Assembly: GCF_017991995.1 (NCBI RefSeq)
Contig: NZ_JAGOPN010000018.1
Span: 91,225 to 155,224 of the forward strand
Origin: Pseudacidovorax sp.
GTDB taxonomy: Bacteria > Pseudomonadota > Gammaproteobacteria > Burkholderiales > Burkholderiaceae_C
DNA length: 64,000 bases
Reading direction: 5' to 3'
Positions within the stretch are counted from its first letter, which is position 1. Every line of letters starts with the position of its first letter. A program made the position numbers and the translations under genes. This document shows positions 39,801-49,549 of this stretch, one piece after another. Under the pieces are notes generated by a model. The model had not been told where the DNA came from. It worked only from the letters and a program-made list of their open reading frames with translations, and made no database searches.

Positions 39801-41939
39801 TCAGGCCGCCAGGCGCTCCAGCAGCGCCACGCGGTTCATCGCCCGGTGCAGCGCGGCCAGCAGGCCCAGGCGGTTCAGGCGCAGGTCGGCCTCGTCGGCA
39901 TTGACCATCACGCCGTCGAAGAAGGCATCGACCGGCGCGCGCAGCGCGGCCAGGGTCTGCAGCGAGGCGGTGTAATCACCGGCGGCGAACTGCGCGTCGG
40001 CCTGCGGCACCACCTGCTGCATGGCCTGGTAGAGCGCCTGCTCGGCCGGCTCGCGCAGCAGGCCTTCGGTGACGTGGGCGTCGGCCTCGGGCGACTTCTT
40101 GAGGATGTTGCCGATGCGCTTGTTGGCGGCCGCCAGGGCCGGCGCCTCGGGCAGACGGGCGAAGGCGCGCACGGCGGCGAGCAGGCGCGGCACCTCGGCC
40201 AGGCGCGGCGGGCGTTGGCCCAGCACGGCGTCGACTTCCTGGGCGCTGGCGCCCTGCTCGCGCAGGCTGCCAGCCAGGCGGTCCTGGATGAAGTCCAGCA
40301 GCTGGGCGCGGGCATTGGGCTCGGTGGCCAGCGCACCCATGGCGCCGAGTGCGATGTCGATCAGCGCGGGCAGTTCCAGCGGAAGGTCGCGCTCGATCAG
40401 CATGCGCACCACGCCCAGCGCATGGCGGCGCAGCGCGAAGGGGTCGCGGTCGCCGGTCGGCAGGTTGCCGATGCCGAACATGCCGGCCAGCGTCTCCAGC
40501 TTGTCGGCCAGCGCCACCGCCAGGCCGACCGTGCCGCGCGGCAGCTCGTCGCCGGCGAAGCGGGGCTTGTAGTGATCCTCGATGGCGTCGGCCACGGCCG
40601 CGGGCAGGCCGTCGTTGAGCGCGTAGTAGCGCCCCATGATGCCCTGCAGCTCGGGGAACTCGCCGACCATGTCGGTGACCAGGTCGGTCTTGGCCAGCCG
40701 GGCGGCCTGCTCGGCCTGGGCCGCCAGCGCGCCGTCGCCCAACTGGGCGGCGATGGCCTTGGCGATGGCCACGACGCGCTGCACGCGCTCGCCCTGGGTG
40801 CCAAGCTTGTTGTGATAGACCACCTTGTCCAGCAGCGGCAGGCGCGATTCGAGGCTCTTCTTGCGGTCCTGGTCGAAGAAGAACTTGGCGTCGGCCAGGC
40901 GCGGGCGCACCACGCGCTCGTTGCCGCCGGTGACGGCGCTGGCATCGTCGGGACGGATGTTGCTCACCACCAGGAAGCGGTGCGTGAGCCGGCCCTGCGC
41001 GTCCAGCAGCGGGAAGTACTTCTGGTTGGCCTTCATCGTCAGGATGAGGCATTCCTGCGGCACGCCCAGGAACTCCTGTTCGAAGCTGCAGGTGAGCACC
41101 TTGGGCCGCTCGACCAGGGCCGTGACCTCGTCCAGCAGCGCGTCGTCGCGGATCGGCTCGCAGCCGTTGCCCACAGCCACCGCGGCAGCGGCCAGCTGGC
41201 GGGCGATCTCGGCGCGGCGGGCCTCGAAGCCGGCGATGACGGCGCCCTCTTCCTCCAGCTGCAGCGCGTAGTGGTCGGCATCGCGCAGCACGACCGGGTC
41301 GACCGCGGCCTCGAAGCGGTGGCCGTGCGTGTCGCGGCCGGCTTCCAGGCCCAGGGCGGAGACGGGCACCACCTCGGTGCCATGCAGCGCCACCAGGCCG
41401 TGCGCCGGGCGCACGAAGCTCACGCTGCTCCAGCCGGGCAGCTCGCAGCGGGCTTCCAGCTGGTAGCTCATGACCTTGGGGATGGGCAGCTTGGCGATGG
41501 CCTCGGCCAGGGCCTTCTGCAGGCCCTCGGCCAGGGTGGCGCCAGCCACGGTGCTGTCATGGAACAGGGCCTCGGCCTTGCCATCCGGCGCGCGGCGCAG
41601 GCCGGCAGCGGCGGAGGCATCCAGGCCCAGCGCGGCCAGCTTCTTGGCCAGCGCGGGCATGGGTTGGCCGGCGGCGTCCAGGCCGACGCTCACCGGCATC
41701 AGCTTCTGCGACACGGCCTTGTCGGCGGCGCGCGGCGCCACATTCGTGAGGTGCGCGGCCAGGCGGCGCGGCGAGGCATAGGCCGTGAGCACCGAGGCGC
41801 CGCCGGCCAGACCTTGCGCAACGAGCTGATCGCGCAGCACGCCGGCGAAGGCGTCGCCGAGCTTCTTGAGCGCCTTGGGCGGCAGTTCCTCGACGAAGAG
41901 TTCGACGAGCAGGCTGGGATGCGAGGACGTGGCGTTCAT
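39801..41939 (-). CDS. glyS: Glycyl-tRNA synthetase, beta subunit
   Basis: A 712-residue beta subunit of the heterotetrameric bacterial glycyl-tRNA synthetase, which binds tRNA-Gly and contains HD-like and anticodon-binding domains. Signatures: LLVELFVEELPPKAL at the start, FVRPAHGLVALHG (about 168-180), KYFPLLDAQGRLTHRFLVVSNI, and RRHALGVVRMLIERDLPL near 500. The length fits the family (about 690-720). The ATG at 41939 lies 3 nt after the glyQ stop, so the two are co-translated. Confidence 0.97.
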   Translation of the reverse strand: MNATSSHPSLLVELFVEELPPKALKKLGDAFAGVLRDQLVAQGLAGGASVLTAYASPRRLAAHLTNVAPRAADKAVSQKLMPVSVGLDAAGQPMPALAKKLAALGLDASAAAGLRRAPDGKAEALFHDSTVAGATLAEGLQKALAEAIAKLPIPKVMSYQLEARCELPGWSSVSFVRPAHGLVALHGTEVVPVSALGLEAGRDTHGHRFEAAVDPVVLRDADHYALQLEEEGAVIAGFEARRAEIARQLAAAAVAVGNGCEPIRDDALLDEVTALVERPKVLTCSFEQEFLGVPQECLILTMKANQKYFPLLDAQGRLTHRFLVVSNIRPDDASAVTGGNERVVRPRLADAKFFFDQDRKKSLESRLPLLDKVVYHNKLGTQGERVQRVVAIAKAIAAQLGDGALAAQAEQAARLAKTDLVTDMVGEFPELQGIMGRYYALNDGLPAAVADAIEDHYKPRFAGDELPRGTVGLAVALADKLETLAGMFGIGNLPTGDRDPFALRRHALGVVRMLIERDLPLELPALIDIALGAMGALATEPNARAQLLDFIQDRLAGSLREQGASAQEVDAVLGQRPPRLAEVPRLLAAVRAFARLPEAPALAAANKRIGNILKKSPEADAHVTEGLLREPAEQALYQAMQQVVPQADAQFAAGDYTASLQTLAALRAPVDAFFDGVMVNADEADLRLNRLGLLAALHRAMNRVALLERLAA

Positions 41940-41942
41940 GGC

Positions 41943-42881
<939 letters not shown>

Positions 42882-43048
42882 GGTGCGGGAAGAAGGCAGG
42901 CCGGAGGCAGTCGCAGCGCCGGCGCAGGGAACCGCGCATTTTATGGGCGTGCCCGCCGTGCGGCGCCGCGGCGGGCATGCGAGGCCGGCGGACGACTACA
43001 CGGGCTGGCGGCGCGCGGGCCTGGCGAAGTCGGCTTGCCATCAGCAGC

Positions 43049-44050
43049 ATGTCGGCTTCGCCCGACACACCGCCTGCCCCCATGCCCGCAGCCCCTGCCC
43101 TTGCCCCTGCCGCACCGCTCTTCGTGGTGCTCAACCGTGGATCGGGCCGAGGCAGCGCCGACGAGGCGCGCCAGGCCATCGAGGCCGCCTGCCGCGCCGC
43201 CGGTAGGGCGCTCTCGCTGCGCGTCGTCGGCCGGGGGCATCGCCTGCCCGACCTGGCGCGGGAGGCGGTCGAATCGGCCCTGGCCCAGGGCGGCATCGCC
43301 GTGGCGGCCGGCGGCGACGGCACCATCAATGCAGTGGCGCATGCGGCCCTGCGCGCCGGCTGCGCCTTCGGCGTGCTGCCGCAGGGCACCTTCAACTACT
43401 TCAGCCGGGTGCACGGCATCCCGGCGCCCATCGAGGAGTCGCTGCAGTCCCTGCTGACCGGCACGCCGCAGCCCGTGCAGGCCGGCGAGGTGAACGACCG
43501 CGCCTTCCTTGTCAATGCCAGCCTGGGCCTGTATGCCCGCATGCTGGAAGAGCGCGAGGACTTCAAGGCCCGCTTCGGTCGCCGACGCTGGGTGGCCTTC
43601 GGCGCCGCGCTGGCCACGCTGCTCAAGGGCTTTCGCACCTGGACGCTCCACGTGAGCGCGGGCGGCGGCACGCAGGTGCTGCGCACGCCCACGCTCTTCG
43701 TCGGCAACAACGCGCTGCAGTTCGAGCAGGTGGGCGTGGAGGAAGGCCAGGCCGTGGAAGAAGGCGGTGCCCTGGCCGCCATCGCGCTGGAGCCGCTGGG
43801 CCGGCTCGCCATGATCGGGCTGGTGCTGCGGGCGGCCATGGGCCGGCTGGGCAGCGCCTCCAAGGTGCGCAGCTTCACCTTCCGCGAGATCGAGGTGCAA
43901 GCGGCAACCGGCGCCTCCCCCGCGCGCCGACGCGTGCGCGTGGCCACCGACGGCGAGGTGCAGTGGATGGACATGCCGCTTCGCTTCCGCGTCTCGCCGC
44001 GGCCGCTGTGGCTGGTCAAGCGCCTGGATGCGAAGGCCGAGCGCGCATGA
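43049..44050 (+). CDS. Diacylglycerol kinase-like lipid kinase (DAGK_cat)
   Basis: A 333-residue member of the DagK/LCB5/YegS family. The nucleotide site is AVAAGGDGTINAVAHAAL (GGDGT, about 83-88), with VLNRGSGRG at the start and GVLPQGTFNYFSRVHGIP following. The C-terminal half is the usual beta-sandwich (NASLGLYARMLEERE, FVGNNALQFEQVG). It phosphorylates diacylglycerol or a related lipid; YegS-like members use phosphatidylglycerol. The start is uncertain by about ten codons. It is followed with ATGA overlap by a metallophosphoesterase and then a PAP2 phosphatase. Confidence 0.88.
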   Translation: MSASPDTPPAPMPAAPALAPAAPLFVVLNRGSGRGSADEARQAIEAACRAAGRALSLRVVGRGHRLPDLAREAVESALAQGGIAVAAGGDGTINAVAHAALRAGCAFGVLPQGTFNYFSRVHGIPAPIEESLQSLLTGTPQPVQAGEVNDRAFLVNASLGLYARMLEEREDFKARFGRRRWVAFGAALATLLKGFRTWTLHVSAGGGTQVLRTPTLFVGNNALQFEQVGVEEGQAVEEGGALAAIALEPLGRLAMIGLVLRAAMGRLGSASKVRSFTFREIEVQAATGASPARRRVRVATDGEVQWMDMPLRFRVSPRPLWLVKRLDAKAERA

Positions 44051-44916
44051 GGGATCGGCCCGCGCCCATGCCTCACGCCTTGCCACCCGGGAACCTGCCC
44101 GTCGAGCGTGACTGCGTGCTGCTGCACCTGTCGGACCCGCACTTCGGCACTGAGCAGCCCTCTGTCGTCGAGGCCCTGGTGCGCTGGGTACGCGCGCAGG
44201 CAGCCGACGCGGTGCTCGTGACCGGCGACATCACCCAGCGCGCCACGCGGGCGCAGTTCGCAGCGGCGCGCGCATTCCTGCAGCGCCTGGATGCGCCACG
44301 CGTGCTCGTCGTCCCCGGCAACCACGACATTCCGCTCTTCGACCTCGGCACGCGGCTGCTTGCGCCCTACCGCCGCTACCAGGCGGCGCTGGGGGACGAC
44401 CTGGAGCCCACGCTGGACCTGCCGCACTGCCTGGTGCTGGGCGCCAAGACCACACGCCGCTGGCGCCACAGCGATGGCGAGATCAGCCCTGCGCAGATCG
44501 AGCGCATCGCCCGCCGGCTGGCAGACGCCGGACCGGCGCAGTTGCGCGTGGTGATGGTGCACCAGCCGGTGGCCGTCACCCGGCCGGAGGACCACGAGAA
44601 CCTGCTGCACGGCCGCGAAGCCGCACTGGCCCGCTGGGCAGAGGCCGGCGTGGACCTGGTGCTGGGCGGCCACATCCACCTGCCCTTTGCCGTGCCGCTG
44701 CCCCAGGCCGGCGGCGCCTGGGCCGTGCAGGCGGGGACGGCCGTGTCCTCGCGGGTACGATCCGGCGCCCCGAACTCGGTCAACCTGCTGCGCTGGCCCG
44801 GGGCGGACGATGACGGACGGCGCTGCTGCACACTGGAGCGCTGGGACTTCGACGCCCGCCTCGAGGCCTTCGCGCTGGCACTGACCGACACCCTGGAACT
44901 CCCGGCCCGCGGTTGA
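44047..44916 (+). CDS. Calcineurin-like metallophosphoesterase
   Basis: A 289-residue phosphoesterase with the full metal-site series: HLSDPHFG (DxH, about 24-31), VTGDITQ (GD), VPGNHDIP (GNHD, about 88-93), a later VMVHQPV and GGHIHLPFA (GHxH). It resembles 3',5'-cyclic-nucleotide phosphodiesterase/Icc-like enzymes. Its ATG overlaps the stop of the lipid-kinase gene (ATGA), giving translational coupling and suggesting a joint role in lipid-phosphate turnover. Confidence 0.9.
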   Translation: MRDRPAPMPHALPPGNLPVERDCVLLHLSDPHFGTEQPSVVEALVRWVRAQAADAVLVTGDITQRATRAQFAAARAFLQRLDAPRVLVVPGNHDIPLFDLGTRLLAPYRRYQAALGDDLEPTLDLPHCLVLGAKTTRRWRHSDGEISPAQIERIARRLADAGPAQLRVVMVHQPVAVTRPEDHENLLHGREAALARWAEAGVDLVLGGHIHLPFAVPLPQAGGAWAVQAGTAVSSRVRSGAPNSVNLLRWPGADDDGRRCCTLERWDFDARLEAFALALTDTLELPARG

Positions 44917-44955
44917 CACCACCGGGGCTGGACCTGCACCCGACCCCAAGGATCG

Positions 44956-45786
44956 ATGACCCCTGACGACTGGAGCGCGCTCGGTGCGCGCATGGGCAGC
45001 CTGGCCTGGACGGCCTTTCCCTTCATCGTGCTCGCGGCCATGCTGCTGGCACTGCTCGCAGGCAGCCTGGGCCTGGCCTGGCGCCGCCGCACCCGGCCAG
45101 AACCCGATGCGCCGCCACAGCTGGGGCGCATCGTGCCCGGGCTCGTGATCGGCTTCCTGTTGATCGTCGGCCTGGCCAGCCTGTTCACCCTCTTCGCCCG
45201 ACACCTGGGCGAGGGCCGCCCCATGGGCCGCATGGACGACGCCCTGAGCATGGCCGTGGGCACTCACACGCCCGACTGGGCGAGGCAGGCCTTCTCCGTC
45301 TTCACGCACATCGGCGACCCGCTGCCGGTCGCCACCTTCGTGCTGCTCTTCGCCCTGTTCCTGCGGCTGCGCGGCCACCCGGGCTTCGCCTGGGGCTGGC
45401 TGCTGGCGAACGCGGGGAATGCGGTCCTCAACTATTCCCTCAAGCAGATCTTCGAGCGCGTGCGGCCGGTGCACGACACGCTGCTGGTGAATGCGCCAGG
45501 CTTCAGCTTTCCCAGCGGCCACAGCTCGGCCGCGATCGTGCTGTGGGGCATGCTGGCCTACCTGTGCCTGCGCATCGGACCCAAGGGCCTGCGCCTGCCG
45601 ATGCTGGCACTGGCTGCGGCGATGGCCGTGGCGATTCCGGCCAGCCGCGTGTTCCTGCAGGCGCACTTCCTGACGGACGTGGTCGCAGGCCTGTGCTCGG
45701 GCGCGGCCTGGCTGGCGATCAGCATCGTCAGTGCCGAATCGGCGCGTCACCGGCGGCGCGCGCGGCTATACGTGCGCACCGCCTGA
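44956..45786 (+). CDS. PAP2-family membrane phosphatase
   Basis: A 276-residue polytopic inner-membrane phosphatase (about six helices) with all three PAP2 motifs: KQIFERVRP (motif I), PSGHS (motif II) and SRVFLQAHFLTD (motif III with His and Asp). Such enzymes dephosphorylate phosphatidic acid, phosphatidylglycerophosphate or undecaprenyl diphosphate at the periplasmic face. It lies 39 nt after the metallophosphoesterase gene, completing a lipid kinase plus two phosphatases. Confidence 0.92.
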   Translation: MTPDDWSALGARMGSLAWTAFPFIVLAAMLLALLAGSLGLAWRRRTRPEPDAPPQLGRIVPGLVIGFLLIVGLASLFTLFARHLGEGRPMGRMDDALSMAVGTHTPDWARQAFSVFTHIGDPLPVATFVLLFALFLRLRGHPGFAWGWLLANAGNAVLNYSLKQIFERVRPVHDTLLVNAPGFSFPSGHSSAAIVLWGMLAYLCLRIGPKGLRLPMLALAAAMAVAIPASRVFLQAHFLTDVVAGLCSGAAWLAISIVSAESARHRRRARLYVRTA

Positions 45787-45837
45787 GCCCAACGATGATG
45801 GCGCGCCCACAGCGGCTCTGCAGCCCAGCGGACCACC

Positions 45838-45865
45838 TTGGATTCTGTCGCTCACAGGCTACAAT
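45838..45865 (+). promoter_or_regulatory. Candidate sigma-70 promoter of the toxin-antitoxin pair
   Basis: TTGGAT (45838-45843), 16-nt spacer, TACAAT (45860-45865). The toxin ATG is at 45871, only 5 nt after the -10 box, so the transcript would begin at or next to the start codon: a leaderless mRNA. Confidence 0.55.
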
Positions 45866-45870
45866 CCGGC

Positions 45871-46170
45871 ATGCGCGTCGAGCAGACAGACGAGTACAGG
45901 GAGTGGATCGGTGACCTGAAGGATGTGGTCGGTCGTGCGCGAATCCTGATGCGCGTAGACCGGCTCATTCATGGCAATCCGGGCACGCATCGCCATCTGA
46001 CGGGTGGCGTATCTGAACTGAAGATCGACGTCGGCCCTGGCTACCGCGTCTACTACTGCCAGCGCGGCGACCGTCTTCTGCTGCTTCTTGCAGGCGGCGC
46101 CGGCCTCCCAGAGCCGGGACATCGCCACCGCGCTCCAACTGGCGAAGGACTACGAAGGGTAAGCGCATGA
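45871..46170 (+). pseudogene. HigB/RelE-like toxin with apparent C-terminal frameshift
   Basis: Residues 1-73 match small RelE-superfamily killer proteins (addiction-module TIGR02683 type): EYREWIGDLKDVVGRARILMRVDRL, GTHRHLTGGVSELKIDVGPGYRVYY and LLLLLAGG. After GG the reading frame gives an unrelated tail (AGLPEPGHRH...) ending at 46168-46170. The other frame from about 46103 encodes the expected family ending, ASQSRDIATALQLAKDYEG, and stops at 46160-46162. A 2-nt loss or 1-nt gain near 46096-46104 explains this. The current frame ends ATGA-overlapped with the antitoxin start. It may be inactive, altered, or read by frameshifting. Confidence 0.7.
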
Positions 46171-46484
46171 CCAATGCACACGCTGGCAAGACATCGAGGA
46201 CCAGAACTTCCGCCTATGACGTGGCGGAGCACCTGCGTACGCCTGAGGAGATGGCGGCCTACCTCGACGCGTGGCTGGACGAAGCGCCCGACGATAGCGC
46301 CGGTATCGCACGCGCTTTGGGTGACATCGCGCGTGCCAAGGGCATGAGCCACGTCGCCAGGGAGGCGGGCCTCAGCCGCGAGAGCCTGTACCGCGCGCTG
46401 AGCGCGGACGGCAACCCCAGCTTCGCCACCGTGCTCAAGGTGGCCAAGGCCCTCGGCCTGCGGCTGCATGCCCAGCCGGCTTGA
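46167..46484 (+). CDS. HigA-like antitoxin (addiction module antidote, XRE type)
   Basis: A 105-residue antidote of the TIGR02684 kind that usually follows a HigB/RelE-like toxin. Residues about 15-50 (YDVAEHLRTPEEMAAYLDAWLDEAPDD) are the toxin-binding part; about 60-100 form the XRE helix-turn-helix (MSHVAREAGLSRESLYRALSADGNPSFATVLKVAKALGL). It neutralises the toxin and represses the pair. The ATG overlaps the toxin frame's present stop by 4 nt, and the likely ancestral toxin stop is 4 nt upstream. Confidence 0.9.
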   Translation: MTNAHAGKTSRTRTSAYDVAEHLRTPEEMAAYLDAWLDEAPDDSAGIARALGDIARAKGMSHVAREAGLSRESLYRALSADGNPSFATVLKVAKALGLRLHAQPA

Positions 46485-46567
46485 GACACAGGACTTGCAT
46501 TCGCCCCTGCCCCGTCAGAGAGAACTGACCCCAGAGCAGCCCAGCGCCGGCCCGGCACACGCCGCCA

Positions 46568-46731
46568 CTGATCGAAAGGCCGCGGAGCAGCCAAGCCAGC
46601 AGGCCGCGCGGAAACGGCTCCGCCGGGCCGCCGGAGCGTCTTGCAGACCGCGCTGCGCCAGTGGCGCAGCCCCTCGCCAGTCGCAAAAGGTCCACCAGAC
46701 CTTTTGTGTACGGGCTCGGCCCCTTGAGGGG
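46568..46731 (+). repeat. Dispersed hairpin repeat, copy C (divergent, with insert)
   Basis: Begins with CTGATCGAAAGGCCGCGGAG, identical to the start of copy B (51864, opposite strand), followed by a divergent hairpin (inner stem CGGC-TCC-GCCG near 46615-46625), extra sequence, and the terminal CCCCTTGAGGGG also found at the end of copy B. It lies in the 289-bp gap between the antitoxin gene and the asparaginase stop. Confidence 0.5.
46684..46706. terminator. 9-bp hairpin, possible terminator of the antitoxin or asparaginase gene
   Basis: CAAAAGGTC (46684-46692) and GACCTTTTG (46698-46706) are exact complements with a 5-nt loop. The T-rich arm end gives a weak TTTTG run on either strand, so it could act in both directions, weakly. 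Confidence 0.4.
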
Positions 46732-46773
46732 AGTGCGGGCCACACGCAGGGAGGCCCGCACACGGGGTGGGTG

Positions 46774-47856
<1,083 letters not shown>

Positions 47857-48075
47857 TTATCGATATGTGGTCACACGGCCTGCACGGTCCTCAAGGAGGC
47901 TCTCGACCTTCCTGCAGGACCACCGATGCGGCCGCCCGCAACGCTAATCAGGATTTGTGCCGAGGCCCGCCGCGTTCGATGCCGAAGCGGCATCCGGCCA
48001 TGCCCCGCAGTACCATCGCGCGACTCTCGACCGCCCTCGCGCTGCGCCTTGCCTCCCCATCTCTCCGATCCCGAT

Positions 48076-48756
48076 ATGCCTGCCGACGGCACCTCGCCCC
48101 CGCAGGAGATGCCCGCGCCCGACGGGCCTCTGTCGCGCGCACGCCCCGGGCGCGAGCGCATCCTGGCGGCCATCCGCGCGGCGGCCATCACCGAGTTCAG
48201 CCTCCACGGCCTCAAGGGCACCTCGACCCAGGCCATCGCCCAGCGCGCGGGCCTGACCAAGCCGCAATTGCACTACTACATCGCCGGCAAGGAAGAGCTC
48301 TACTCCGAGCTGCTGATGCAGGTGCTGCACGAGTGGAAGGTGGTCTTCTCCTTCGACGAGCATGCCAACGACCCGGCCCGGGTGCTGGCGGCCTACGTGC
48401 GGCAGAAGCTGGACCATGCCTTCGACAAGCCGGAGATGTCGCGCATCTTCACGCGCGAGGTGCTGGACGGCGGCCGCAACCTGGAGCGCTTCTGGCCCAT
48501 GTCGCGCCAGTGGACGCAGAAGAAGATCGACATCATCGATGGCTGGATCGCCCGCGGCCTGATGCGCCCGCTCGATGGCCGGCTGCTGCTGCAGCACATC
48601 TGGGCCATGACGCAGTACCACGCCGACTACGCGCTGCAGGTGCGCTCGATGGGCGGCCTGCCCGAGGACGCGCACATCGACCGCGAGCCCATCGCGCGCG
48701 AGCTGATCGGCTTCGTACTCGCCGGCTGCGGCATGGCGGTACCGGCCGACGCCTGA
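48076..48756 (+). CDS. TetR-family regulator, RutR-like
   Basis: A 226-residue TetR protein: HTH at about residues 25-70 (RILAAIRAAAITEFSLHGLKGTSTQAIAQRAGLTKPQLHYYIAGKEELYSELL in sequence) and a C-terminal domain of the RutR (TetR_C_3) type, recognisable in MSRIFTREVLDGGRNL. E. coli RutR senses uracil and controls pyrimidine use and nitrogen genes. Here it precedes the reductase-amidohydrolase-creatininase-ABC-oxidase genes on the same strand. An inverted repeat with TTGACC half-sites lies 90 nt after its stop. No strong ribosome site at 48076. Confidence 0.87.
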   Translation: MPADGTSPPQEMPAPDGPLSRARPGRERILAAIRAAAITEFSLHGLKGTSTQAIAQRAGLTKPQLHYYIAGKEELYSELLMQVLHEWKVVFSFDEHANDPARVLAAYVRQKLDHAFDKPEMSRIFTREVLDGGRNLERFWPMSRQWTQKKIDIIDGWIARGLMRPLDGRLLLQHIWAMTQYHADYALQVRSMGGLPEDAHIDREPIARELIGFVLAGCGMAVPADA

Positions 48757-48845
48757 CGGCGGCCCGTCTCGCGCCCCCTCTTTCTCCTGCCTCCGGCCTG
48801 CTCGCACCGCCCCGGTGCGTCCGCCCTGGCACGCCACGTGCTTAA

Positions 48846-48876
48846 TTTGACCGATTGCTCTGACTCATCGGTCAAA
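48846..48876. promoter_or_regulatory. Inverted repeat with TTGACC half-sites, candidate TetR/RutR operator
   Basis: TTTGACCGAT (48846-48855), 11-nt spacer, ATCGGTCAAA (48867-48876): perfect 10-bp arms ending 4 nt before the reductase ATG at 48881. The half-site shares TTGACC/GGTCAA with the E. coli RutR operator, but the spacing is longer, so two dimers or a distinct geometry are likely. Confidence 0.6.
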
Positions 48877-48880
48877 CACC

Positions 48881-49468
48881 ATGCGCGTGCTCGTCGTCTA
48901 CTGCCATCCAGTCGAAACCAGCTTCGCTTCGGCCATGCACCAGGAGGTGCTGCGCAACCTGCGCGCCGCGGGCCACGAGGTGGACGACTGCGACCTGTAT
49001 GCGGAAGGCTTCAACCCGGTGATGTCGCGCGAGGAGCGCCTGGGCTACCACGACGTGCCCGCCAACCGCGCGCCGCTGCAGTCCTATGTGGATCGGCTGG
49101 AGCGGGCCGAAGCCATCGTGTTCTGCTTCCCGACCTGGTGCTTCGGCCTGCCCGCCATGCTCAAAGGCTGGTTCGACCGGCTGCTGATGCCGGGCGTGGC
49201 CTTCGACATCAGCGACCCGGCCAACGTCCGGCCCATGCTGCGCAACATCAAGCGCATCAGCGCCGTGGTCACCTACGGGCGGCCGCGCTGGATGGCCTGG
49301 TACATGGGCGACCCGCCGCGCAAGATCATCACGCGCTACATGAAGCGGCTCACGGCCGCGCAGGCGCGGGTGGACTACCACGCGCACTACCACATGAACG
49401 TGGCGACCGAGGCACAGCTCGGCCGCTTCAAGGCCCGCGTGGGCGCCGCCATGGCGGCCTTCCGCTGA
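48881..49468 (+). CDS. NAD(P)H-dependent flavodoxin-fold oxidoreductase
   Basis: A 195-residue flavodoxin-like reductase of the NQO/MdaB/KefF group. MRVLVVYCHPVETSFASAMHQ is the FMN/FAD phosphate-binding N-terminus; IVFCFPTWCFGLPAMLKGWFDRL (about 84-106) is the family signature. It probably reduces quinones or a flavin for an oxygenase or nitro-compound step; the substrate is not known. No Shine-Dalgarno precedes the ATG, which lies 4 nt after the inverted repeat, so the mRNA may be leaderless. It is the first gene of the catabolic run. Confidence 0.88.
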   Translation: MRVLVVYCHPVETSFASAMHQEVLRNLRAAGHEVDDCDLYAEGFNPVMSREERLGYHDVPANRAPLQSYVDRLERAEAIVFCFPTWCFGLPAMLKGWFDRLLMPGVAFDISDPANVRPMLRNIKRISAVVTYGRPRWMAWYMGDPPRKIITRYMKRLTAAQARVDYHAHYHMNVATEAQLGRFKARVGAAMAAFR

Positions 49469-49549
49469 CCCCGAACCGGCCGACGCCATGCCTGCCTGTC
49501 TCGCCACCCGCCCCTCCGGCCCCGTGCGCCGTGCGCCGAAGGTCTGGCC

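Noticed and set aside
46167..46484. Reading the antitoxin as a lone regulator unrelated to the upstream frame
   Set aside because: The 4-nt overlap with the toxin frame and the family pairing with RelE-like proteins make it the antidote of a toxin-antitoxin pair.
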